Shown here piece by piece: positions 1 through 10,583 of a stretch of DNA of 64,000 nucleotides (its first letter is position 1; every line of letters begins with the position of its first letter). The stretch is from Lolium rigidum (Eukaryota; Streptophyta; Magnoliopsida; Poales; Poaceae). Position numbers and translations under genes: made by a program. Location: the NCBI RefSeq assembly GCF_022539505.1, contig NC_061510.1, positions 275,734,330 to 275,798,329 on the forward strand. The letters are read 5' to 3'. The notes under the pieces were generated by a model, which was given only the letters and a program-made list of their open reading frames with translations, had not been told where the DNA came from and did no database searches.

Positions 1-1079
1 CCCGGACACTTCCGGAACCTTCCATAATATTCCGGACTATTCCGGTCCTTCCAAAACCTTCTAGAAGCTCCGGTCAAAACACCGGACTTTTACCGAACCT
101 CGGAAAATGACTTCCCATATATGAATCTTATTCTTCGGACCATTCTGAACCTCCTCGTGATGTCTTGAATCCCATTCGAGACTCCGAACAACATTCGAGC
201 TCCATTCCATATTCTATATCTACTTATAACGACATCAAACATTAAGTGTGTCACCCTACGGTTCGAGAACTATGCGGACATGATCGAGACTCCTCTCCGA
301 TCAATAACTAATAGCGGGACCTGGAGATCCATAATAGCTTCCACATATTCAACGATGACTTTGTGATCGAAAGAGCCATTCACATACGATACCGATTCCC
401 TTTGTCACGCGATACTTTACTTGTCCGAGGTTCGATCATTGGTATCTCCATACCTAGTTCAACCTCGTTACCGACAAGTACTCTTTACTCGTACCGTGGT
501 ATGTCATCTCTTGTGACCTAGTCACATGCTTGCAAGCTAATTAGACGACATTCCACCGAGAGGGCACAGAGTATATCTATCCGTCATCGGGATGGACAAA
601 TCCCACTCTTGATCCATATCCCTCAACTCACACTTTCCGAATACTTAATCCCATCTTTGTAACCACCCATTTACGCAATGGCGTTTGATGTAATCAAAGC
701 ATCCTTCCGGTGTAAGTGATTTACGTGATCTCATGGTCAAAGGACTAGGTAACTATGTATCGAAAGCTTATAGCAAGTTGAACTTAATGACTAGATCTCA
801 TGCTATGCTTACTATGGGTGTTTCCATCACATCATTCACCTAATGATATGATCTTGTTATTAATAACATCCGATGTTCATGATCAGGAAACCATGATCAT
901 CTATTAATCAACAAGCTAGTTAAATGAGAGGCTTACTAGGGATTCTGGTTGTTTACACAACACACGTGTATTAATGTTTCCAGTTAATACAATTATAGCA
1001 TGGAGTGTAAACATTTATCATGAACACTAAGATATAACAATAACTATTTTATTATTGCCTCTCGGGCATATCTCCAACA
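1..1079 (-). mobile_element. BARE1/Angela/WIS-like Copia LTR, partial
   Basis: Read on the minus strand, the sequence begins at 1079 with TGTTGGAGATATGCCC, followed by GAGGCAATAATAAA. This is the start of the BARE1/Angela/WIS class of Triticeae Copia LTRs, as known from memory. The rest runs off the left edge. The DNA to its right (1080 on) is the coding sequence of a different Copia element, not a polypurine tract, so this is either a 5' LTR or a solo LTR. The target duplication cannot be checked because the other end is outside the window. No ORF is expected in an LTR and none is seen. Confidence 0.85.
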
Positions 1080-2154
1080 GCGAGGGCCAGCTCCAACCAG
1101 GGCCTGTGTACGGCGGTCCTGAACAGCACAAGAATCAACGTTAAGAATGACACGACAACCAGAATCAGTAAGCTGACTAGCAGAAAACAGGTTCATCTTA
1201 AGACTAGGAACATGAGAAACATCAGGAACAGAGAAAGAGGAAGTAGAAAGGGTGCCTCGACTGGAAACAGGAAGAGAGGTACCATCAGCCGTGATAACAC
1301 GGACAGGAGAAATAAGAGAGCGAAGAGCAGAAAGAATAGAAGACGCAGAAGTCATATGAAAAGAAGCTCCAGAATCCAGATACCACGGGGATGATGTACC
1401 TGACTGTGTAGAAGGTGGTGGTCGCGTGGTGCCAGAAGAGCTAGGCACAGAACCAACAGTACCCGACGAGGAAGAGCCTGTAGCAGCGAGCAGAACACGA
1501 AGACCACGAATAATATCCTGATCAGACAGTGCAACAACAGAAGATCCTGAAGAACCAGCCTGCCTACGAGCATGGTACTGCTGACGTAAGCTGGGATCCC
1601 TCCTCCAGCAGCTAGAGACATCGTGGCCAGACTTGCCACAGTAGGCGCAGGGTGGACGAGGAGGTTCTGTCATACCACGAGGCTGCTGAGGCTGACTCTG
1701 GCCCTGGGTCGGAGGAGTAGAGAGTATCGGCGGTACTGGAGACCGCAACGAAGCCGACGACACAGGAGGACCACGAGCAGACGGCACATGAGGACCACAA
1801 GCAGCTAATACAGAGGGAACCTCAAGAAGATCAGCACCACGAAGACGAGTCTCCTCGGCACGAAGCTCAGCCAGTACCTCAGAGAGCGGAACACGACCAC
1901 GGGCAAGCAGCTGGGCACGACGCGGCTCAAACTCCTTGCGGAGCCGCGACAAGAACTCAAATACGCGCTGAAACTCCAGATCCGCGCGCACAGTCAGACA
2001 GCAGGACAGGTGGCACACATAGCCGTACGAAGAGAATCAAGCTGACGCCAAATAGCAGCACTCGGAGTATAGAACTCATCAATAGTGGAATCACCCTGTT
2101 GAAGAGCATGCTCCTGTCGCACCACAGACAGGTAAAGAGCATCCCCAGATGACA
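1080..2154 (-). pseudogene. Ty1/Copia gag-protease fragment
   Basis: Minus-strand reading from about 2154 gives a Copia Gag middle region (motifs DALYLSVVRQEHALQQGD, FLSRLRKEFEPRRAQLL), then a CCHC zinc knuckle (CAYCGKSGHDVSSC, at about 1605-1650), then the start of an aspartic protease with WYLDSGASFHMT at about 1355-1390. A one-base frame change near 2010-2020 separates the upstream Gag part from the main open stretch (1044-2018). The fragment is cut at 1080 by the Angela-like LTR, so integrase, RT and RNase H are absent here. The last residues of the open frame are LTR-encoded. It is a relic; which Copia family is uncertain. Confidence 0.85.
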
Positions 2155-2536
2155 TAGGCATACCCAATGGGCCTGCCGAACAAGGTACCCGGGGTTTACT
2201 GAAGGCCCATTACCCGAAGAATAAGAAGATTCAGAAGCCCAAGATACTACTAAGGAAAACTAGAGTTGTAATAGGAGTCATCGTTTGTAATCTTGCGGGA
2301 TGGGTTGGAAACCCTCCCGGACTCTGTAAACTTGTGTATTACGAATCCCTCGGCTCCGCCTCCTATATAAGGGGGATTCAAGGGACAAAGAGAGGATCGA
2401 ATTTACTGTCAACACAACCCTAGTTTTATATTCGTCGAGTACTTTTCGGCTGAAACCTTCGAGATCTACTTGCCCTCTACATCTAACTAAACCCTAGTCT
2501 ACAATCCGTAGGCATTGACAAGTTAATCCCTTGTCA
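2155..2536 (+). mobile_element. Element G: Gypsy LTR, 3' part
   Basis: This is the downstream part of an LTR. It contains a TATA box (TATATAA, 2364-2370) and ends in CA at 2536 directly before a primer-binding site. The 5' part is missing; the left junction with the minus-strand Copia fragment is near 2155 and is not sharply defined. Plus orientation. The leader after the TATA box ends in the motif ATTGACAAGTTAATCCC. Confidence 0.75.
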
Positions 2537-2555
2537 ATTGGCGCCGTCTGTGGGA
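2537..2555 (+). other. Primer-binding site of element G
   Basis: ATTGGCGCCGTCTGTGGGA follows the LTR end directly. The TGGCGCC start matches the CCA-terminal part of a tRNA used by several grass Gypsy lineages; I do not assign the tRNA. Confidence 0.65.
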
Positions 2556-2582
2556 TCTAGAGGCGATAAGGAGCTGATCTCG

Positions 2583-3897
2583 ATGGCACGTTCAAGATCG
2601 CCGACTTCATCAGTAGCAAGCAACATCATGGACAGAGGTAAACAGATCGAAACCGGTCTCGTTGATTTTGTTCCTCACCCGCCCTCCCGTTTGGATGCAT
2701 ATGCGTATCTGGAGGAGCCTATGGAGATGACGTTCGGAAGATTCCACTTTCGCGTCGGGAAAGAGGGAGCGTATCGTCTCGAAATTCCGATTTCGTCGGG
2801 ATTGTCGGCAGTCAACTCCGATTTTTCGAACTCAACATCGTCAATCGAGTCGGGCGAAGAAGAGACTTCATCGCCACGCTTCATCAGCACCAGGGCAAGC
2901 GAAAAGCTCGCCAAGATCTTCAGCGACATGTCCTTCGAGTCATCCACGGACTCCTATATAAGCGATGACTCGAGCAGCGTCGACAGCTTCGATTTCATCG
3001 ACAAATCCACTACAGTGGGCAAGGTCTTCGCCAATCTTTATGATGGTGTCACCAAACATAGCACAGATCTGAATACAAAATACCATCAGATTTACGCCAT
3101 CGGAGAGCCAAGTCGTGATCAGGAGGAAACATCTGAGGCTTTTGAAGATATGGGAAATTCATACGTCGATCCCTCTAATCTACGACAAGGTCTAGGCAGT
3201 AAATACGTCGGACCTGAGCCTCGCGATAGAGTTCAACTCCCGCAGTGCAGCATGGGATAGAGCCGCAAGAGCTATGGATGGCTCGGAACCAATGGCTACA
3301 ACAGCCACGCCGACGAGTTGCAAGCATATCAATATAGGCTCGCACGAGCTGCAAGGGAGTTGGAAAAACAGACAGCTGCTTTAAATAGAAGAAAGGAGGC
3401 AGCCTCCGCTTCAAGCAGGTGAAGAGCAGAGTTAAGTCGACAATCTAGAACTTCGGGAGATAGCCACAGAGAAGCTCGGAACAGAGCAAGATCAAGGCTG
3501 CAAAACATACCTGAAGGAGAAAGAGAGTACTTGGTTCAAAACCTCGACATGTCTTTTATGTCGATACACACGAGAGGAAACATCATCCCCAAGACACCGA
3601 AGCTGGGTATATGGCGACACGAGCCTTTATCCTCGCATCAAGGCCACCTCCAGGAGATCCAAGGGAAGCACTGTACAACATGGCAATGGCAGGAGTTGGA
3701 GCCATGGGGACGGCGTTTGCACCAACACCTCCCGAAGAAACAGCAAGGCAAAATAGTCCACGACCTGCGGCAGCAGCAGCAGCAGCTCCTGAAGGAACAA
3801 GTGGGGCAAGAGACACAGCAGCACAAGCAAGGGTGGACAGAGCACGACAAAATAGAAGAGAACATCGGCATTCCCCAGAAATAAACGACGAGGACAT
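2583..3897 (+). pseudogene. Element G gag, broken and truncated
   Basis: An open frame from ATG 2583 runs to 3260 (Ser/Asp/Glu-rich N-terminal Gag region). Gag-like coding continues in shifted frames: the LARAARELEKQTAALNRRK segment near 3330-3400, an in-frame TGA near 3420, then ILASRPPPGDPREALYNMA and an alanine run encoded by a CAG repeat (3770-3790). It stops at DEDI, where related Gypsy Gags continue into their capsid domain. The break at 3897 is exactly where the LTR of F1a begins, so the remainder was displaced by that insertion. At least two frame changes and one stop make it non-functional. Confidence 0.75.
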
Positions 3898-5487
3898 TGA
3901 TGGCGTGTATTTCACACGTTCGTTGGGCAACCCCAAGAGGAAGGTATGATGAGCACAGCAGCAAGTTTTCCCTCAGAAAGAAACCAAGGTTTATCGAACC
4001 AGGAGGAGCCAAGAAGCACGTTGAAGGTTGATGGCGGCGGGATGTAGTGCGGCGCAACACCGCAGATTCCGGCGCCAACGTGGAACCCGCACAACACAAC
4101 CAAACTACTTTGCCCCAACGAAACGAGTGAGGTTGTCAATCTCACCGGCTTGCCGTAACAAAGGATTAACCGTATTGTGTGGAAGATGATTGTTTGCGAG
4201 AAAACGAGTAGAACAAGTATTGCAGTAGATTGTATTTCAGTAAAGAGAATTGGACCGGGGTCCACAGTTCACTAGAGGTGTCTCTCCCATAAGACGAACA
4301 GCATGTTGGGTGAACAAATTACAGTTGGGCAATATAAAGAGAGCATGACAATGCACATACATATCATGATGAGTATAGTGAGATTTAATTGGGCATTACG
4401 ACAAAGTACATAGACCGCCATCCAACCGCATCTATGCCTAAAAAGTCCACCTTCGAGTTATCATCCGAACCCCTCCAGTATTAAGTTGCAAGCAACAGAC
4501 AATTGCATTAAGTATGGTGCGTAATGTAATCAACAACTACATCCTTAGACATAGCATCAATGTTTTATCCCTAGTGGCAACAAGCACAACACAACCTTAG
4601 AACTTTCACGTCACTCGTCCCGGTGTCAATGCAGGCATGAACCCACTATCGAGCATAAGTACTCCCTCTTGGAGTTACAAGCATCTACTTGGCCGAGCAT
4701 CTACTAGTAACGGAGAGCATGCAAGATCATAAACAACACATAAGCATAACTTTGATAATCAACATAACAAGTATTCTCTATTCATCGGATCCCAACAAAC
4801 GCAACATATAGAATTACATATAGATGATCTTGATCATGATAGGCAGCTCACAAGATCCGACAATGATAGCACAATGGGGAGAAGACAACCATCTAGCTAC
4901 TGCTATGGACCCATAGTCCAGGGGTAGACTACTCACACATCACTCCGGAGGCGACCATGGCGGTGTAGAGTCCTCCGGGAGATGATTCCCCTCTCCGGCG
5001 GGGTGCCGGAGGCGATCTCCGGGATCCCCCGAGATGGGATCGGCGGCGACGGCGTCTCGGCAATGTTTTCCGTATCGTGGCTCTCGGTATCGGGGGTTTC
5101 GTCACGGAGGCTATTTGTAGGCGGAAGGGCAAGTCGAGAGGCGGCACGGGGGCCCACACCACGGGGCCGCGCGGCCAAGGGGGGGGCCGCGCCGCCCTAG
5201 GGTTTGGCTCCCCGTGGCCCCTCTTCGTCTCGTCTTCGGTCTTCTGGAAGCTTCGTGAGAAAATAGGCCTCTGGGCTTTTATTTCGTCCAATTCCGAGAA
5301 TATTTCTTTACTAGGATTTCTGAAACCAAAAACAGCAGAAAACGAGCAATCGGCACTTCGGCATCTTGTTAATAGGTTAGTTCCGTAAAATGCACGAATA
5401 TGACATAAAGTGTGCATAAAACATGTAGATAACATCAATAATGTGGCATGGAACACAAGAAATTATCGATACGTTGGAGACGTATCG
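3898..5487 (-). mobile_element. F1a: Athila-like LTR (3' LTR, minus)
   Basis: An LTR of about 1590 bp that starts on the minus strand near 5487 with a GATACGTCTCCAACGTATC palindrome and ends at 3898 (TGATGG on the plus strand). It is the reverse complement of the F3 LTRs at 25486 and 30632. To the right lies a polypurine tract (CATCCCCAAGCTTAG), so this is the 3' LTR of a minus-oriented element. The five bases left of it are GACAT; the matching copy was not found in the window. Sabrina/Fatima-type Triticeae family by memory; the name is uncertain. Confidence 0.8.
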
Positions 5488-6370
5488 CATCCCCAAGCTT
5501 AGTTCTCGCTCGTCCCGAGCGAGGTAAAACGATAACAAAGATAATTTCGGAGTGACATGCCATCATAATCTTGATCATACTATTTGTAAAGCATATGTAG
5601 TGAGTGCAGCGATCAAAACAATGTGTATGACATGAGTAAACAAGTGAATCATAAAGCAAAGACTTTTCATGAATAGCACTTCAAGACAAGCATCAATAAG
5701 TCTTGCATAAGAGTTAACTCATAAAGCAATAATTCAAAGTAAAGGTATTGAAGCAACACAAAAGAAGATTAAGTTTCAGCGGTTGCTTTCAACTTATAAC
5801 ATGTATATCTCATGGATATTGTCAACATAGAGTAATATAATAAGTGCAATAAGCGAATATGTAGGAATCAATGCACAGTTCACACAAGTGTTTGCTTCTT
5901 GAGGTGGAGAGAAATAGGTGAACTGACTCAACATTGAAAGTAAAAGAATGGTCCTCATAGAGGAAAAGCATCGATTGCTATATTTGTGCTAGAGCTTTGA
6001 TTTTGAAAACATGAAACAATTTTGTCAACGGTAGTAATAAAGCATATGCATCATGTAAATTATATCTTATAAGTTGCAAGCCTCATGCATAGTGTACTAA
6101 TAGTGCCCGCACCTTGTCCTAATTAGCTTGGACTACCTGGATTATCACCGCAATACATATGCTTTAACCAAGTATCACAAAGGGGTACCTCTATGCCGCC
6201 CGTACAAAGGTCTAAGGAGAAAGCTCGCATTTGGATTTCTCGCTTTTGATTATTCTCAACTTAGACATCCATACCGGGACAACATAGACAACAGATAATG
6301 GACTCCTCTTTTAATGCTTTAAGCATTCAACAACAATTAATTCTTTTCTCATTAGAGATTTGAGGATGTT
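5488..6370 (-). mobile_element. F1a internal 3' region (non-coding)
   Basis: Matches, in reverse, the last part of the F3 internal region (about 29750-30631). It holds the polypurine tract next to the LTR and a hairpin at 5505-5523 (arms CTCGCTCG and CGAGCGAG). No coding sequence is seen. It runs into the assembly gap. Confidence 0.8.
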
Positions 6371-6470
6371 NNNNNNNNNNNNNNNNNNNNNNNNNNNNNN
6401 NNNNNNNNNNNNNNNNNNNNNNNNNNNNNNNNNNNNNNNNNNNNNNNNNNNNNNNNNNNNNNNNNNNNNN
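6371..6470. other. Assembly gap, 100 N
   Basis: Exactly 100 N, a conventional placeholder for a gap of unknown size. Similar repeats lie on both sides (Athila-like internal DNA to the left, LTR to the right), which is the kind of place where assemblies collapse or mis-join. Confidence 0.98.
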
Positions 6471-6680
6471 TTCGTCGAATTCCGAGAATATTGCCCGAAC
6501 AGCCTTTCCGGAACCAAAAACAACGAGAAAACGAGGAGCGGCACGTCGGCATCTTGTTAATAGGTTAGTTCCGGAAAATGCATAAAATCATTATAAAGTG
6601 TGAGCAAAACATGTAGATATTGTCATAAAACTAGCATGGAACATCAGAAATTATAGATACGTTGGAGACGTATCACTATG
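6471..6680 (-). mobile_element. Athila-like LTR fragment, minus
   Basis: The LTR 5' portion on the minus strand, starting TGATACGTCTCCAACG at 6680. It abuts plus-oriented internal sequence of the same family at 6681, so it is the outer edge of a minus element inserted into a plus element. The rest is lost in the gap. Confidence 0.75.
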
Positions 6681-7695
6681 CATGTTCGTCTTGTCTGAAG
6701 TAAGGGCGATATATCATGATCAAATGGTTTGAGTATGCATATTGTTAGAGGAGAACATTGGGCCGCTAACTAAAGCCATGAATCATGGTGGAAGTTTCAG
6801 TTTGGACACTAATCCTCAATCTCTTATGAGAATATTATTTGTTGTTGAATGCTTATGCATTAAAGATGAGTCCATTATCTGTTTTCTATGTTGTCCCGGT
6901 ATGGATGTCCTTAGTTGAGATCTATCAAAAACGAGAAATCAAATGCGATTTATCTCCTTGGACCTTTGTACGAGGCGGCATAGAGGTACCCCTTTGTGAC
7001 ACTTGGTTGAAACATATGTTATGCAATGATAATCCATGTAAATCCAAACTAATTAGGACAAGGTGCGAGCACTATTGGTATTCTATGCATGAGGCTTGCA
7101 ACTTATAGGATGTCTTATGCATAACACATATGAATTATTACTACCGTTGACAAAATTGTTTCTTTGTTTTCAAAATAAAAGCTCTAGCACAAAAATAGTA
7201 ATCGATGCTTCCCTCTGCGAAGGGCCATTCTTTTACTTTATGTTGAGTCAGTTTACCTACTTCTTTCTATCTTAGAAGCAAACACTTGTGTCAACTGTGT
7301 GCATTGATTCCTACATACTTGCTTATTTGCATTCATCATATTACTTTGTGTTGACAATTATCCATGAGATATACATGTTAAAGTTGAAAGCAACCGCTGA
7401 AACTTATATCTTCCTTTGTGTTGCTTCAAAACTTTCTACTAAGAATTTATTGCTTTATGAGTTAACTCCTATGCAAGTCTTATTGATGCTTGTCTTGAAA
7501 GTACTATTCATGAAAAGTCTTTGCTATATGATTCGGTTGTTTAATCATTGTCTTTATCATTGCTTCGAATCACTTCATTCATCTCATATGCTTTACAATA
7601 GTATTGATCAAGATTATGATAGCATGTCACTTCGAAATTATCCTTGTTATCGTTTACCTACTCGAGGGCGAGTAGGAACTAAGCTTGGGGATGCT
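6681..7695 (+). mobile_element. F1b internal 3' region (non-coding)
   Basis: Corresponds to the F3 internal region from about 29619 to 30631. It ends with a hairpin (7657-7676, arms CCTACTCG and CGAGTAGG) and the polypurine tract AAGCTTGGGGATGCT before the LTR. Open frames here (for example 7288-7698) are fortuitous. Confidence 0.8.
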
Positions 7696-9282
7696 TGATA
7701 CGTCTCAAACGTATCCATAATTTCTTATGTTCCATGCTAGTTTTATGACAATACTCACATGTTTTATACACACTTTACATCATTTATATGCATTTTCCGG
7801 CACTAACCTATTAACGAGATGCCGAAGCGCCGGTTCTGTTTTGTGTTGTTTTTGGTTTCGGAAATCCTACACGGGAAATATTCTCGGAATTGGACGAAAT
7901 TAACGCCCAGGGTCTTATTTTTCCACGGAGCTTCCAGAAGACCGAAGGGGATACGAAGTGGGGCCACGAGGTGGCGACACCACAAGGCGGCGCGGCCAAG
8001 GAGGGGCCCGTGCTGCCCTATGGTGTGGGCCCCTCGTGCCTCCCCCGACTCTGCCCTTCCGCCTACTTAAACTCTCCGTCGCGAAAACCCTATTACCGAG
8101 AGCCACGATACAGAAAAAGTTCCAGAGACGCCGCTGCCGCCAATCCCATCTCGGGGGATTCAGGAGATCGCCTCCGGCACCCTGCCGGAGAGGGGAATCA
8201 TCACCGGAGGGCTCTACATCACCATGCCCGCCTCCGGATTGATGCGTGAGTAGTTCATCCTTGGACCATGGGTCCATAGCAGTAGCTAGATGGTTGTCTT
8301 CTCCTCATTGTGCTATCATGTTAGATCTTGTGAGCTGCCTATCATGATCAAGAGCATCTATTTGTAATGCTACATGTTGTGTTTGTTGGGATCCGATGAA
8401 TATTGAATACTATGTCAAGTTGATTATCAATCTATCATATATGTGTTGTTTATGTTCTTGCATGCTCTCCGTTGCTAGTAGAGGCTCTGGCCAAGTTGAT
8501 ACTTGTGACTCCAAGAGGGAGTATTTATGCTCAATAGTGGGTTCATGCCTCCATTGAATCTGGGACAGTGACAGAAAGTTCTAAGGTTGTGGATGTGCCG
8601 TTGCCACTAGGGATAAAACATCAATGCTTTGTCTAAGGATATTTGTGTTGATTACATTACGCACCATACTTAATGCAATTGTCTGTTGTTTGCAACTTAA
8701 TACTGGAAGGGGTGCGGATGCTAACCCGAAGGTGGACTTTTTAGGCATAGATGCATGCTGGATAGCGGTCTATGTACTTTGTCGTAATGCCCTGATTAAA
8801 TCTCATAGTACTCATCATGATATGTATGTGCATCTTTATTTTTCAATTGCCCAACTGTAATTTGTTCACCCAACATGCTATTTATCTTATGGGAGAGACA
8901 CCACTAGTGAACTGTGGACCCCGGTCCATTCTTTTACATCTGAAATACAATCAACTGCAATCTCTGTTCTCTATTGTTCTCTACAAGCAAACATCATTCT
9001 CCACACCATACGTTTAATCCTTTGTTTACAGCAAGCCGGTGAGATTGACAACCTCACTGTTAAGTTGGCGCAAAGTATTTTGATTGTGTTGTGCAGGTTC
9101 CACATTGGCGCCGGAATCCCTGGTGTTGCGCCGCACTACACTCCTCCACCAACAACCTTCACGTGGCCTTCATCTCCTACTGGTTCGATAACTTTGGTTT
9201 CTTACTGAGGGAAAACTTGCTGCTGTACGCATCACACCTTCCTCTTGGGGTTCCCAACAGACGTGTGCTTCACGCGTTATCA
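7696..9282 (+). mobile_element. F1b: Athila-like LTR, plus
   Basis: A 1587-bp LTR from TGATACGTCTCAAACG to ATCA. Unusually it has a polypurine tract on its left and a primer-binding site on its right, so it lies between two internal regions rather than at an element end. A TATA-like CTACTTAAA lies near 8062. Confidence 0.85.
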
Positions 9283-9621
9283 AGCTCTTTTCTGGCGCCG
9301 TTGCCGGGGAGATCAAGACACGCTGCAAGGGGAGTCTCTCACATCCAATCTCTTTACTTTGTTTATTGTATTGCTTTACTTTATTTTATTTTCTGTTTTG
9401 TTTGCTTTCTCTATATCAAAAACACAAAAAATTTAGTTACTTGCTTTACTTTATTTACTGTCTTGTTTGCTTCTTATATCAAAAACAAAAAAAAGTTAGT
9501 TACTTGCTTTACTTTATTTTATTTAGTTTGCTTTACTTGTCTTTATTACTGTTAAAATGAATACTCCTGAGAACACTAAGTTGTGTGATTTCACTAGCAC
9601 CAATAATAATGATTTTATATG
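9283..9621 (+). mobile_element. F1b leader, PBS and gag start
   Basis: A primer-binding site TGGCGCCGTTGCCGGGGA (9293-9310) matches the 3' end of plant tRNA-Asp. An A/T-rich leader follows with two to three imperfect tandem copies of a CTTTACTTTATTTACTG / ATATCAAAAACAC unit (about 9350-9530). A gag start ATG lies at 9557 (MNTPENTKLCDF...), cut off after about 22 codons where element X begins. Confidence 0.75.
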
Positions 9622-9886
9622 CACTCCTGACGTCAACAGTTGCCTGTGGAACAGATGGACCACGACTGCTACTACTTCGTTTCCGCTATGTGTTTTGTAA
9701 TAGGATCTCTAGATCCACTATGATGTATTAAGACTGGATCATGTGATCCTTTGTTGTAAGACGATTATGTCTTGTAATGAATGATGTGTTGTGATATCAA
9801 TCTATTATGTCTCGCAAAAACAATATTCCTTGGATTGCGATGAATGGCATAATAGGCATCTGGACTTAAAAATCCGGGTGTTGACA
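9622..9886 (+). mobile_element. Element X: LTR copy 1, 3' remnant
   Basis: 265 bp identical in layout to the ends of X LTR copies 2 and 3, ending GGTGTTGACA at 9886 before a primer-binding site. Its 5' part is missing. The junction with F1b shares the 7-mer CACTCCT (9622-9628), also present at the same place in copies 2 (14474-14480) and 3 (62433-62439). Confidence 0.85.
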
Positions 9887-10583
9887 AGTTGGTATCAGAG
9901 CCATTGTTTGACCTTAGGAGACCCTAGTTAGAATGGACGTCTGAAAAACTTAGTTTCCAAAACAAATGAATGGAATATTTATGAAAACTTATTCTCACTC
10001 TTATCCTTGAGATCTTTTCAAAATGAGAAATCCATGCTCTACTTTTTCTTGAGATTCTACCTAAAATTTTGCACACTTGATCCCTTTAGTAGAACTCACA
10101 CCTACGCAAGAGAGCACTAGTGTGAGTTTGGTATTAGGATTCCCTTGTATCGTAGAGCGAATGAATGGTTCTTCAAACCAACAGTGTGTTAGATACGTAA
10201 TGTGTGATGTTTGGTATGAATGAAAAAGTGTTGTTGGTTTTTACCCCCTCAACGCTACTCAAGTTTTGAAACTTTTCAAATTCTTATCCAAACAAACCCT
10301 AGAAAAATTCCCTCTCATCTTGTGACTTGCTATGAGTGTCCCAAGAAGATGATGAAGACAGCCCCAAATACCACTGCCCCTGCCCAGCAACAGCGCCGTG
10401 TCTCAACTGGACGGAACCCGAACAACCGCAACGGTCGTTACTACCGCATGAATGCAACAGAAGCACAAGAAGCACCTCAGGCCATGCCAAGTATGTCTCC
10501 TTTTAATCCAATTGCTCAATCTCTCTTAGAAACCTAACTTTTCTTAAAATCTCGGGACGAGATTTTTTTAAGGGGGAAGGGTT
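9887..10583 (+). mobile_element. Element X: internal region, copy 1
   Basis: A 697-bp internal domain. It has a primer-binding site TGGTATCAGAGCC at 9890-9902 (initiator tRNA-Met), a non-coding leader, a short gag relic, a hairpin (10546-10566) and the polypurine tract TTTAAGGGGGAAGG before the next LTR. Protease, RT, RNase H and integrase are all missing. Confidence 0.85.
10220..10537 (+). pseudogene. X gag C-terminal relic, copy 1
   Basis: A 105-residue open frame. Its C-terminal half (CYECPKK, then Gln/Arg/Asn-rich, then NATEAQEAPQAMPS) resembles the stretch after the zinc knuckle of Tekay/Del-type chromovirus Gag, with the middle of the knuckle lost. The N-terminal half shows no recognisable domain. 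The same frame occurs in copy 2 with two substitutions near KKMM/KKLM, so the deletion preceded the tandem arrangement. Unlikely to act as a Gag. Confidence 0.6.

Noticed and set aside
3770..3790. CAG microsatellite as an expansion locus
   Set aside because: Only about five to six units inside a dead gag; nothing unusual.
7288..7698. 136-codon frame in F1b
   Set aside because: Lies in the non-coding 3' internal region, reads across the polypurine tract, and the equivalent frame in F3 is different.
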